Shown: positions 43,176-51,718 of the stretch, piece after piece
How positions within the stretch are numbered: the first letter of the stretch is position 1
Layout: each line of letters begins with the position of its first letter
Source: Rhizobium metallidurans
Lineage (GTDB): Bacteria; Pseudomonadota; Alphaproteobacteria; Rhizobiales; Rhizobiaceae
Direction of reading: 5' to 3'
Assembly: GCF_014196505.1 (NCBI RefSeq)
Contig: NZ_JACIDW010000001.1
Coordinates: 558,001-622,000 of the forward strand
DNA length: 64,000 nucleotides
Translations under genes and position numbers: made by a program
The notes under the pieces: model-generated
Database searches by the model: none
What the model was told of the DNA's origin: nothing
The model's input: only the letters and a program-made list of their open reading frames with translations

Positions 43176-44803
43176 ACGGTTGGTCCAATCATCTGATTGT
43201 CGCACCGATTCTCGTGCCTCTTGTTGCCTGTGCGATATTGCTTGTCATCGACGAGCGGCGGCGGGTCGCCAAGGCAATGGTCAGCCTGGCCTCGACCATA
43301 GTGCTGACGGCGATTGCGATTATCCTGTTCGCCATCGAAAGCGGCCCGAGTGGTTTTGAGGGCGTCTATCTCGTCGGAAACTGGGCAGCGCCCTTCGGTA
43401 TCGTTTTGGTCCTCGACGGCCTCTCGGCGATGATGCTGCTGCTGACGGCGTTGCTGGCGGTGGCCTCGCTGGTGTTTTCGTTCGCGCGCTGGCACGCGGT
43501 CGGCGCGCATTTTCACAGCATGTTCCAAGTGCTTTTGATGGGCGTCAACGGTGCGTTCCTGACCGGCGATCTCTTCAATCTCTTCGTTTTCTTCGAAGTC
43601 ATGCTGGCCGCCTCCTATGGATTGCTGCTGCATGGATCGGGGCAGCTGCGGGTCAAGGCCGGGCTGCACTATATTGCCGTCAACCTGGTGGCGGCGCTGC
43701 TGTTCCTGATCGGCGTCAGTTTGATCTACGGTACGGCGGGAACGCTCAACATGGCGGATCTGGCGGCGAGAATACCCGAGATGGAGCCGGATCGCCGCAT
43801 GTTGATGGAAGCGGGCGCCGGAATTCTCGGCGTCGTCTTTCTCATAAAAGCCGGCATGTGGCCGTTGTGCTTCTGGCTACCCACCGCCTATAGCGCAGCC
43901 TCGGCGCCGGTCGCGGGAATTTTCGCGATCATGAGCAAGCTCGGCATCTATGTGATACTCAGGCTGACGATGCTTCTCTTCGTTGAAGGGCCATCTGCCG
44001 GTTTCGGAGCGCAGGTGCTGTTTTACGGTGGCATGGCAACGCTCATATTCGGGATCATCGGCGTGCTGGCATCCCAGGCATTGGGAAGGGTTGCGGGATA
44101 TTCCGTGCTCGTTTCATCCGGCACCCTGCTGATGGTTATCGGCATCAACGACGGTGCCGTTTCATCCGGCGCATTGCTATATCTGGTCAGCTCGACCCTG
44201 ACGATCAGCGCGTTCTTCCTGCTCATCGAACTGGTGGAACGGGGGCAGGATGCGGGCGCCAACGTCCTTGCGGTGACCATGGAAGCATATGGCGACGCGG
44301 CCGACGAAGAGGTCCCGGAAGAGCAGGGCGTCACCATGCCCGGCACCATGGCCGTGCTGGGCATCTGCTTTGCCGCCTGCGGCATTCTTCTCTCCGGCCT
44401 GCCACCGCTTTCGGGGTTCATCGCCAAATTCGCGATGCTGTCGGCGATGATGGGAACGGGAGCGATTGGTGTTCCTCCTACGGCCGCCATCTGGTCGTTG
44501 ATCGTGCTCGTCATCCTGTCCGGCATTGCCGCGCTGATTTCGATGACGCGAGCAGGTATACGCACGTTTTGGAGTTCCATTGAAGGGACTGTCCCGCGCG
44601 TGCTTGTGATCGAGATATTGCCGGTCATGTTCCTGCTCGGGCTGACGCTGGCCCTGACCGTTCAGGCGGGACCCGCCATGCAGTATATGGACGCCACCAT
44701 TCGAACGCTCAGCAAGCCATCTCTCTATATCGACGCCGTTCGCACGGCAGCACCGACTGGCGGTGATGTCAAATCATCCTCGAGCGAAGTGGAGAGCAAC
44801 TGA
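43172..44803 (+). CDS. phaD: Antiporter subunit D (MnhD/PhaD)
   Basis: A 543-residue NuoM/NuoN-like membrane subunit with about 14 helices. It has the signature glutamate/lysine helices, for example VFFEVMLAASYGLLLHG and IKAGMWPLCFWLPTAYSAASAPVAG. Subunit D is one of the proton-translocating antiporter subunits. It overlaps phaC by four bases and phaE by one. No second phaD-like gene is present, unlike some rhizobial pha clusters. Confidence 0.93.
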   Translation: MNGWSNHLIVAPILVPLVACAILLVIDERRRVAKAMVSLASTIVLTAIAIILFAIESGPSGFEGVYLVGNWAAPFGIVLVLDGLSAMMLLLTALLAVASLVFSFARWHAVGAHFHSMFQVLLMGVNGAFLTGDLFNLFVFFEVMLAASYGLLLHGSGQLRVKAGLHYIAVNLVAALLFLIGVSLIYGTAGTLNMADLAARIPEMEPDRRMLMEAGAGILGVVFLIKAGMWPLCFWLPTAYSAASAPVAGIFAIMSKLGIYVILRLTMLLFVEGPSAGFGAQVLFYGGMATLIFGIIGVLASQALGRVAGYSVLVSSGTLLMVIGINDGAVSSGALLYLVSSTLTISAFFLLIELVERGQDAGANVLAVTMEAYGDAADEEVPEEQGVTMPGTMAVLGICFAACGILLSGLPPLSGFIAKFAMLSAMMGTGAIGVPPTAAIWSLIVLVILSGIAALISMTRAGIRTFWSSIEGTVPRVLVIEILPVMFLLGLTLALTVQAGPAMQYMDATIRTLSKPSLYIDAVRTAAPTGGDVKSSSSEVESN

Positions 44804-45279
44804 TGTTGCCATATCCGTTCCTCTCGCTCAGTCTGGTTGTGATGTGGTTGCTGCTCAACCGCTTTTCGATCGGGCACCTCGTTTTGGGGTCGCTCGTTGC
44901 CGTGTTCGCTGGTTGGGCGATGGCATCATTGCGGCCGGAAAAGGCACGCCTGAAAAAATGGTATCTTCTGCCAAAGTTGTGCTGGTTCGTGCTCTGCGAC
45001 ATCGTGAAGTCGAACATCGCGGTGGCGTGGATCATTTTGCGCAGCGGTTCGCGACGCCATAAGCCCGGATTTGTGACTGTTCATCTGGATATCCGAAACC
45101 AGTTCGCGCTTGCCTTGCTCGCCGTGATCCTCACGAGTACCCCGGGATCTGCCTGGCTCGAATATGATTCCAATGATCACTCCGTCCTGCTTCATGTGCT
45201 CGACATCGACAACGAAACCACATGGCGTGACACGATCAAGAACCGCTACGAGAAACTGCTGCTGGAGATCTTCGCGTGA
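44803..45279 (+). CDS. phaE: Antiporter subunit E (MnhE/PhaE)
   Basis: A 158-residue MnhE-family subunit. Its two to three N-terminal helices (FLSLSLVVMWLLLNRFSIGHLVLG) are followed by the conserved cytoplasmic domain with LCDIVKSNIAVAWIIL, TSTPGSAWLEYD and the LHVLDIDNE strand. It is unique to Mrp-type antiporters, so it distinguishes this locus from complex I. Gene overlaps on both sides support one operon. Confidence 0.93.
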   Translation: MLPYPFLSLSLVVMWLLLNRFSIGHLVLGSLVAVFAGWAMASLRPEKARLKKWYLLPKLCWFVLCDIVKSNIAVAWIILRSGSRRHKPGFVTVHLDIRNQFALALLAVILTSTPGSAWLEYDSNDHSVLLHVLDIDNETTWRDTIKNRYEKLLLEIFA

Positions 45280-45557
45280 GCGCCATCATTCTCTTTACCG
45301 CCGTTTCGATTGCCCAGATCATGCTCGTTGCCGCGATGGCAATCGTTTCCGTGCGGATATTCATCGGGCCACGCGCGCAGGACCGGATCATCGGTCTTGA
45401 TACATTCTACGTCAACGCCATGCTGCTTCTCGTTACCTTCGGCGTCGGAACCGGCCGCGTCGTTTACTTCGAGGCCGCGCTGGTGATCGGCATGCTTGGG
45501 TTCGTTGCCTCCGTCGCGCTGGCGAAATTCCTGATGCGTGGCGAGGTGATCGAATGA
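45276..45557 (+). CDS. phaF: Antiporter subunit F (MnhF/PhaF)
   Basis: A 93-residue, three-helix MrpF subunit with the family motif RIFIGPRAQDRIIGLDTFYVN and a C-terminal helix GMLGFVASVALAKFLMRGEVIE (described as the last 22 residues). It overlaps phaE and phaG by four bases each. Confidence 0.92.
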   Translation: MSAIILFTAVSIAQIMLVAAMAIVSVRIFIGPRAQDRIIGLDTFYVNAMLLLVTFGVGTGRVVYFEAALVIGMLGFVASVALAKFLMRGEVIE

Positions 45558-45925
45558 TGTATTCCGCGCTGGATATCCCCGTGTGGGTGGCCGTCTGCGT
45601 TGCCTTTCTCCTTATCGCCGGCGCGCTGCTTGCGTTGATCGGCTCGATTGGCTTCCTTCGGCTTCCCACGTTTTACGAACGCATCCATGCCCCGACACTC
45701 GGCACGAGTTGGGGTATAGGGGGTGTGATGCTGGGATCGATGGTTTATTTCAGTGCCGCGGCTTCACGGCTGGCGATACATGAAATTCTGATCGGCGTTT
45801 TCGTAACATTGACCACGCCGGTAACCTTGATGATGCTTGCCCGCGCCGCACTCCACCGTGACCGCGTGGAGCGAAACGGAAAGGCGCCGCCAAAGCAAAC
45901 GCCGGAGCCGGATAGCAACTCGTGA
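45554..45925 (+). CDS. phaG: Antiporter subunit G (MnhG/PhaG)
   Basis: A 123-residue MrpG subunit with three helices. The family signature is LIGSIGFLRLPTFYERIHAPTLG, and a polar tail ends in PKQTPEPDSNS. It closes the six-gene pha operon. About 270 bases without a recognisable gene or clear terminator follow before the convergent inositol-phosphatase-family gene. Confidence 0.92.
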   Translation: MMYSALDIPVWVAVCVAFLLIAGALLALIGSIGFLRLPTFYERIHAPTLGTSWGIGGVMLGSMVYFSAAASRLAIHEILIGVFVTLTTPVTLMMLARAALHRDRVERNGKAPPKQTPEPDSNS

Positions 45926-46196
45926 ATTCCGAGATTAGGTTCCAAATTCGGAACGTTTGGTAGTTTCGCGAGCGACGCGATGATCAGCGCTTGAACCGCT
46001 GCCACGCACTCGCATTCCCTAGCCGATCCACTCCTTGGCCAATGCTTGCACGAACGTTCCGGCGACATGCGCCAGCATGTGGTCATCGCCATGGCGCCCG
46101 CCTGCTCGCCACGTCTTCTGATCGCCGATTAAGAATGGCGCTTGATGTGGCGATCCAGGCGGGAAGCTGCACGTTGTTGCCAGGCAGGAACCGTGG

Positions 46197-47033
46197 CTAC
46201 AGATCGTCCATCGAGATAGCCTCGCGAACTGCATGCCAGGATGTCTCGTCGGGTGCCGTCAGCAGATGCCCTTCCGTCATCGATGGCCGATATGCCTCAC
46301 CTGCGACAGTTGCCGCATAGCCGCCCGCTTCCGCGTGGATCAGGACACCGGCGGCGTGATCCCAGGGCTTCAGGCTCTCGTTGAGGCAGAAGCTCATCGC
46401 CCCTGTTGCCAGCATTCGGTATTCCCACGCGGAGCAGCGCCACGTCGTGACCCGGAGGAACTTCAGCAATCTCGGCGCCAGTTTGCTCCTGAGGTCGGGA
46501 GCGAACATGTGGAGCGGAATGAAGCCATGCATTTCGTTCACCGGGGCGGCGGTGGCGGCCGAGAGACGCGTGCGAACGCCGTCCGCCGCCACATGCCACG
46601 CACCCTTGCCCGGTCGTGCGACGAGGCAATCGCCCAGCACCGGATAATGTATTATGCCGGCGATGGTTCTGCCGCCGGACACGATCGCAAGGATGCTGCC
46701 GAACATCGGCGTACCGTGCGCGAAATGCCATGTGCCGTCGACCGGATCGATGACGGCGGCAAGTTCGGCATCGGCAAGATGCCCGAGAATGGAAGGGTCG
46801 TCCGAGACCGCCTCTTCCCCGACAATGGTGATACCGGGCAGGCGTGCTTCCAGCCTTTTGCTCATCGCGCGCTCGGATGCGATATCGGCGTCGGTGACGA
46901 TATCGTCGGCCACCGTCTTGGCGCGAATGCTGTCCGACGATATCGACCGGAAGCGTGGCAGGATCTCCTCCGCCGCCGCCTCGCGCACATAGCTCATGAG
47001 TTCATCAAGCAGGTCGTCGTTGACGGCTTTCAT
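46197..47033 (-). CDS. Inositol monophosphatase-family phosphatase
   Basis: A 278-residue Mg2+-dependent, Li+-sensitive-type phosphatase with the metal-site motifs GEEAVSDD, DPVDGTWHFAHG and WDHAAGVLIHAEAGG. Members act on inositol-1-phosphate, histidinol phosphate or other phosphomonoesters. It is the last gene of the second Ugp-like operon, after two glycerophosphodiester phosphodiesterases (four-base overlap). It therefore probably dephosphorylates what those enzymes release; inositol phosphate from glycerophosphoinositol is an attractive but unproven substrate. Confidence 0.87.
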   Translation of the reverse strand: MKAVNDDLLDELMSYVREAAAEEILPRFRSISSDSIRAKTVADDIVTDADIASERAMSKRLEARLPGITIVGEEAVSDDPSILGHLADAELAAVIDPVDGTWHFAHGTPMFGSILAIVSGGRTIAGIIHYPVLGDCLVARPGKGAWHVAADGVRTRLSAATAAPVNEMHGFIPLHMFAPDLRSKLAPRLLKFLRVTTWRCSAWEYRMLATGAMSFCLNESLKPWDHAAGVLIHAEAGGYAATVAGEAYRPSMTEGHLLTAPDETSWHAVREAISMDDL

Positions 47034-47860
47034 GCCCGGCGTGCCTCCAGATAAGCCTTCAGCGCTTCCGGTTCGTCGGTCTGGAAGACGCTGACGCCGG
47101 CGTCGATCAACCGGCCCCAGATGCGGTCGGGATCGACAAGCGCCGTCTTATCCACCCATTCGCCACTGGCTTCCATATTGAGCGTGTTCATCCACAGCGC
47201 CATTCCAGCATCGCGGAATGCCTCGCGATGTTCGATGACCGTCTCCAGCCGGTCGAAGCGCATTTCGCACATGAACGGCTTGATTTCAGACAGCAGTGCC
47301 AAGGTGTCGTGGATGGTCCCGCTTGTGAATTTCGACATCGCCATGAAGGCAACGCCGCCGATATCTTGTGCGCGAACCCAGTTCAGTTCCTCGCGGGTCA
47401 TGACGCGGGTCTTGAGGTCCACATAGGGCGCCGCGTTCAACTCGCGCGCGCAGGCGGCAACTTCGGAAAACAGGCCGCGATCCTTGAGATCGAGATCGGC
47501 GAAGATACGACCGCGGATGATTTCAAGCGCCTGCTTCAGTGTCGGGATGCGCTGGTCGGTCGTCGCGCGGTGTTCGCCGCCGTCATCTTCACGAAGCGCA
47601 ATCGCTTGCAACTCGGCCATCGTGAACGTTTCGGCATCGCGATTAATGCCAGCCACGCGCAGCAGCGTGGCGTCGTGCATGATGAAGAGTTGGCCATCCG
47701 CGCTCTTGCGGACATCGAGTTCGACGACGTTGGCGCCAACGGCGATCGCACGCTCGATGGCCGCGAGGCTGTTTTCCGGTGCGCCATGCCATGCACCGCG
47801 ATGGGCAACGATGGCGGGGGCACGTTTCTGGTCGGCGATGTAGTCTACGTAATGCGTCAT
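47030..47860 (-). CDS. ugpQ: Glycerophosphodiester phosphodiesterase (copy 1)
   Basis: A 276-residue TIM-barrel GDPD. Catalytic motifs are VAHRGAWHGAPENS (active-site His and Arg), VELDVRKSADG (metal Glu/Asp) and FIMHDATLLR (second His). It cleaves glycerophosphodiesters to glycerol-3-phosphate and an alcohol. No signal peptide is seen, so it acts on imported substrate in the cytoplasm. It is a tandem paralogue of the upstream gene; both are 276 residues, begin alike and end EARRA/AARRA. It overlaps the phosphatase gene by four bases. Confidence 0.92.
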   Translation of the reverse strand: MTHYVDYIADQKRAPAIVAHRGAWHGAPENSLAAIERAIAVGANVVELDVRKSADGQLFIMHDATLLRVAGINRDAETFTMAELQAIALREDDGGEHRATTDQRIPTLKQALEIIRGRIFADLDLKDRGLFSEVAACARELNAAPYVDLKTRVMTREELNWVRAQDIGGVAFMAMSKFTSGTIHDTLALLSEIKPFMCEMRFDRLETVIEHREAFRDAGMALWMNTLNMEASGEWVDKTALVDPDRIWGRLIDAGVSVFQTDEPEALKAYLEARRA

Positions 47861-47879
47861 TTCATTCTTCCTTGGTCAG

Positions 47880-48710
47880 TCAGGCGCGGCGGGCCGCGAG
47901 ATAGGATTTGAGGGCAGCGGCCTCATCGGTCTGGATGACCGAGATGCCGGCATCGATCAGCCGTCCCCAGACGGCATCGGGATCGGCAAGGGCCGCGGTA
48001 TCGGTGAAGTCGGCGCACGCAATGCTGTCGAGGGTGTTGACCCAGAGCGTCATGCCGTTTCGGCGCCTGATGTCGTTGAGCGCGGAGAGCTGTTGAAGGT
48101 CATCGAAATAGATCTCGCAGACGCCAGGCATCAGTTCGCCGAGCAGCGCCAGCTGCGCTGCGGCACCAGGCACGTTGAGCCGGGTCTTGGCCATAAAGAG
48201 CACGTCATGCGGCAAGACCGTCTCGCGTATCCAGCGGAGGTCTTTTTCGCTTTTCAGCGATGCCCAGAAGTCGACTTGACACTCGACGCCCATAGCCTTT
48301 GCGAGGGCGATCACATCCGGGATGACCTCACGATCCTTGACGTCAAGATGCAAAAAAATGCGGTCGCGTGTCAGCTCGAACACTTCGGCGAGGCTCGGCA
48401 GCCTTTCCAACGTGAAGTCATTGTCCTCACCGCCATCCCGGTTGCGCAGGCGCAGCACCGCCAAGTTGCCCGATGCGAGCGCTTCCGACCTCAGATCAAG
48501 GCCGCCCATGCGCTCCAGCGTTTCATCATGCAGCAGAAACAACCCGTCATCGGCACTGCGGCGGACGTCGATCTCAACGACATCATATCCTTCGGCGATG
48601 GCGCGCTCGATGGCGGAAAGGCTGTTTTCCGGTGCATTGCGCCAGATGCCGCGATGCGCAACCACGGCGCAATCGCGGGTCTTGTCGGCAATAAATTCCC
48701 TGTATTTCAC
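47880..48710 (-). CDS. ugpQ: Glycerophosphodiester phosphodiesterase (copy 2)
   Basis: A 276-residue GDPD with VAHRGIWRNAPENS, VEIDVRRSADDG and FLLHDETLERM. It is a tandem duplicate of the neighbouring gene, with the same length, strand, an FQTDE/IQTDE motif and the same LWVNTLD-type segment, but it is diverged across most positions, so the copies are old and may differ in substrate. It overlaps the ATPase gene by four bases and is 19 bases from copy 1. Confidence 0.92.
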   Translation of the reverse strand: MKYREFIADKTRDCAVVAHRGIWRNAPENSLSAIERAIAEGYDVVEIDVRRSADDGLFLLHDETLERMGGLDLRSEALASGNLAVLRLRNRDGGEDNDFTLERLPSLAEVFELTRDRIFLHLDVKDREVIPDVIALAKAMGVECQVDFWASLKSEKDLRWIRETVLPHDVLFMAKTRLNVPGAAAQLALLGELMPGVCEIYFDDLQQLSALNDIRRRNGMTLWVNTLDSIACADFTDTAALADPDAVWGRLIDAGISVIQTDEAAALKSYLAARRA

Positions 48711-49831
48711 TGGTATTCCTTCACCGAAGCCGGTTGCGCGTCGCCGAAGGCGTTGGCGATGGCGCGGCCGCTTTCACCCTCGAAGAGATGCAGCCGCGCC
48801 TGCGGGAAGGACAGCGACAAGGTCTGCGTCGTATCGATCTCGACGCCGAAGGGCATGGCGATGCGCAGGTTCTGCTCGGCGATCTTCGTTTCCAGAATTT
48901 CATGTGAACCAAGGTCTTCGCGATAACGGATTTCGGTCTTGATCGATCCGCCTGCGTTGACGACAATGTCTTCCGGACGGATGCCGAGTTGAAATTTGCC
49001 CTTGCCGGAATAGTTGGCAACCGACTGACCATCGGCCAGCCGCAGAACCGAGCCGTCACCTTCGACCTGCAGGATGTTCATCGGTGGCGAGCCGATGAAT
49101 TTTGCGACGAAGACGGACGCCGGATGGTGATAGATCGCCTTCGGCGTGTCGAACTGCTCGATATGGCCCTTGTTGAGGATCAGAATACGGTCGGCAAGCG
49201 TCATCGCCTCGACCTGATCATGCGTCACGAAGACGCTGGTGGCACCAATGCGGCGATGCAGTTCGGCAAGCTCCACCCGCATGTCGTGACGCAGCTGAGC
49301 ATCGAGGTTGGACAGCGGCTCGTCGAACAGAAGTACGCCCGGTTCGCGGATGATGGCGCGGCCGATCGCGACACGCTGGCGCTGGCCGCCGGACAGCTGA
49401 CCCGGCTTGCGGGCGAGGAAATCCGCCAGGCCGAGCATCTTGGCAACGTCGGCAACACGCCTGGTGCGCTCGGCCTTGGAGACACCAGCGACCTTCAGGC
49501 TGTAGGCCATGTTTTCGGCCACGGTCATATGCGGATAGAGCGCGTAGTTTTGAAACACCATGGCGCAGCCGCGATGTTTTGGTTCCAGATCCTGCACTTC
49601 ACGACCGCCGATGACGATCTTGCCGCCGGAGACGCGCTCCAGTCCGGCGATCATCTGCAACAGCGTGGACTTGCCGCAGCCCGACGGGCCGAGCACGACG
49701 GTGAATTCACCGGGACGCAAGGTGACGTCAATGGGCGGGATGATGGTGTTTTTGGCGTCGTAGGACTTGGTGACGCCGATGAGATCGATCTCCGCCGCGG
49801 CGGCGCGGATGCTTAAGTCGATGGCGGTCAT
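48707..49831 (-). CDS. ugpC: Glycerol-phosphate-type ABC importer ATPase (UgpC-like)
   Basis: A 374-residue MalK/UgpC ATPase with Walker [10 protein letters not shown], signature [14 protein letters not shown], Walker [23 protein letters not shown] and a C-terminal TOBE domain (LGIRPEDIVV). It lies four bases after the second permease gene and overlaps the GDPD gene by four bases. UgpC-type ATPases can also bind regulatory partners, but the sequence does not show that here. Confidence 0.93.
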   Translation of the reverse strand: MTAIDLSIRAAAAEIDLIGVTKSYDAKNTIIPPIDVTLRPGEFTVVLGPSGCGKSTLLQMIAGLERVSGGKIVIGGREVQDLEPKHRGCAMVFQNYALYPHMTVAENMAYSLKVAGVSKAERTRRVADVAKMLGLADFLARKPGQLSGGQRQRVAIGRAIIREPGVLLFDEPLSNLDAQLRHDMRVELAELHRRIGATSVFVTHDQVEAMTLADRILILNKGHIEQFDTPKAIYHHPASVFVAKFIGSPPMNILQVEGDGSVLRLADGQSVANYSGKGKFQLGIRPEDIVVNAGGSIKTEIRYREDLGSHEILETKIAEQNLRIAMPFGVEIDTTQTLSLSFPQARLHLFEGESGRAIANAFGDAQPASVKEYQ

Positions 49832-49835
49832 GGGA

Positions 49836-50753
49836 TCATTTCTCCGAGAGGACGAGACCCTGCACGAGAAAGCGCTGCAGAAGTGCGATCATCGTGAGTG
49901 GAACGAGTGAGACGAGCACGGCACCGGCCATGATCATCGGAAAATCGGGAACCTGACCGTCCGCATCCGGCACGAGGCGGGCAAGGCCGACAACGGCGGT
50001 CTGCATGTCGGGCGTCGATGCGCCGACCAGGGGCCAGAGATACTGCGTCCAGCCGCTGAGGAAAGTGAGTACGAACAGCGAGGCGAAGCTGGTGCGGGCA
50101 AGCGGCAGGAGGATATCGATAAGGAAGCGGATCGGCCCCGCCCCATCCATGCGCGCCGCCTTGAAGAGGTCCTTCGGCAGTGTCAGGAAAAACTGGCGAA
50201 ACAGGAAGGTGCCCGTGCCATGCGCGACCAGTGGTGCGATCAGGCCAAAATGGGTGTCGAGCACGCTGAGTTCGAGCTGGACCGGCGCGCCGAAAGCCAT
50301 CTCGATCAAGCTGTTGAGGCCGGTAAAATCGAGCACGGCATTGAGCGGCGAAAAGATGTTGGCGGCCACCTGATAGGTGGTGATGACGCGGATATCGAGC
50401 GGCAGCATGATGGTCGCAAGAATCAGCGCGAAGGCCACGCCCGCCCAGCGAATGCGGAAGTAGACGATCGCATAGGCTGACAGGAATGACAGGACGCAGG
50501 TGGCGAGCGCGTTGGAGAAGGCGACGATCAGGCTGTTGAGCATCTGGATCGGGATGCGCGTATCCTGGATGACCTTGCGCATATTGCTGAAAAGCTCGGT
50601 GCCCGGCACCCAGGCGAGGCCGTTGCGCAGCATGTATTCATAGGACTGCGACGCGGTGGACAGCGTCAGGTATAGCGGCCCGACGATATAGAGGATGCCG
50701 ATGGCGAGCAGGATACTGGCCGCGATGTTGATGGAGCGTGCGTTCTCGACCAT
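49836..50753 (-). CDS. ugpE: ABC importer permease (UgpE-like)
   Basis: A 305-residue inner-membrane permease with about six helices and the EAA loop KAARMDGAGPIRFLIDILLPLA. The first helix is IAASILLAIGILYIVGPLYL; FLFRQFFLTLPKDLF is typical of UgpE. Three bases separate it from the upstream permease gene. With that partner it forms the membrane channel of the glycerophosphodiester/glycerol-3-phosphate-type importer. Confidence 0.92.
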   Translation of the reverse strand: MVENARSINIAASILLAIGILYIVGPLYLTLSTASQSYEYMLRNGLAWVPGTELFSNMRKVIQDTRIPIQMLNSLIVAFSNALATCVLSFLSAYAIVYFRIRWAGVAFALILATIMLPLDIRVITTYQVAANIFSPLNAVLDFTGLNSLIEMAFGAPVQLELSVLDTHFGLIAPLVAHGTGTFLFRQFFLTLPKDLFKAARMDGAGPIRFLIDILLPLARTSFASLFVLTFLSGWTQYLWPLVGASTPDMQTAVVGLARLVPDADGQVPDFPMIMAGAVLVSLVPLTMIALLQRFLVQGLVLSEK

Positions 50754-50756
50754 GAT

Positions 50757-51647
50757 TTAGCGCTCGTAATTGATGCGCCGGCCGACGAAGTAGAACTGGC
50801 AGGCTGCGAGGAGAAGAACGAAGACCATGAGGATGGCTGTCTGGGTGGAGGCGCCGGAAAGATCGAAACCGCGGAATCCATCGACGTAGATCTTGTACAC
50901 AAGAAGCCTCGTCGCACCGCCGGGACCGCCGCCGGTAATCGTGTCGATCAGCGCGAAGACCGAGGTGATGCTTTCGGTGAATTCCAGAACGAAGGTCAGG
51001 AACAGCTGCGGCATGATCAGCGGCAGCTGCACATCGAAGATGCGGCGCCAAGGGCCGGCGCCATCCATTGCGGCGGCCTGGTACATGGTGGGCGGGATCG
51101 AGCGCAGGCCGGCCAGCAGGATGACGAAGTTGAACGGAATGCCGCTCCAGACATGGGCTGCCACCAGCGTCACGAACGCGTCCGTGCCATTGATGCCCGG
51201 GTTCCACAGGCCGGGGAACAGCGCATTGAGCGGCGCCATCAGCCCCACGAACGGGTTGAAGATGAATGCGAAGACGACACCGATCGAGGCGCCGGCGATG
51301 CCCTTCGGCCAGACCAGAATGTTGCGGGCCGGATAGGACATGCCAATCTTGCGATCGGCGGCAATCGCCAGCATCAGCGGCACGACAACCGCGAGCGATG
51401 ATGCCGTCAGCATGAAGACGACTGTGCGGCCGGTGGCCGCCCAGAATTCGGGATCGCCGAGCACCCGCTGAAAATTCTGCAGGCCGACGAATTCCGAGCC
51501 GCCGCCGAACGGTTGTTCAAGGAAGAATGACCAATAGAATGCCTGGAAGACCGGCACATAGAAGAACAGCACAATCAACAGCATCATCGGCGCCAGCAAA
51601 AGAGCGGGCAGCCAGCGGTGGCTGAACAGAGAGGAATCCGACGACAT
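50757..51647 (-). CDS. ugpA: ABC importer permease (UgpA-like)
   Basis: A 296-residue first permease of the importer, starting with helix ALLLAPMMLLIVLFFYVPVFQAFYW (given as the first membrane region). It has the EAA loop QAAAMDGAGPWRRIFDVQLPLI and the UgpA-type WSFFLEQPFG segment near the N-terminus. It follows the binding-protein gene after a 71-base gap that contains a stable hairpin, as is common where the binding protein is made in excess. Confidence 0.92.
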   Translation of the reverse strand: MSSDSSLFSHRWLPALLLAPMMLLIVLFFYVPVFQAFYWSFFLEQPFGGGSEFVGLQNFQRVLGDPEFWAATGRTVVFMLTASSLAVVVPLMLAIAADRKIGMSYPARNILVWPKGIAGASIGVVFAFIFNPFVGLMAPLNALFPGLWNPGINGTDAFVTLVAAHVWSGIPFNFVILLAGLRSIPPTMYQAAAMDGAGPWRRIFDVQLPLIMPQLFLTFVLEFTESITSVFALIDTITGGGPGGATRLLVYKIYVDGFRGFDLSGASTQTAILMVFVLLLAACQFYFVGRRINYER

Positions 51648-51671
51648 GGAGGCGCTTCCGATAGAGAGAAA

Positions 51672-51696
51672 GCATGGGGCGAGTTGCGCCCCATGC
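51672..51696 (-). promoter_or_regulatory. Intercistronic hairpin after ugpB-like gene
   Basis: GCATGGGGCG (51672-51681), loop AGTTG, CGCCCCATGC (51687-51696): a 10-bp perfect stem between the binding protein and first permease, without a T-run. It probably stabilises the upstream message or causes partial termination. Confidence 0.55.
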
Positions 51697-51718
51697 GACG
51701 AAGGCTGAGCGGAATGGA

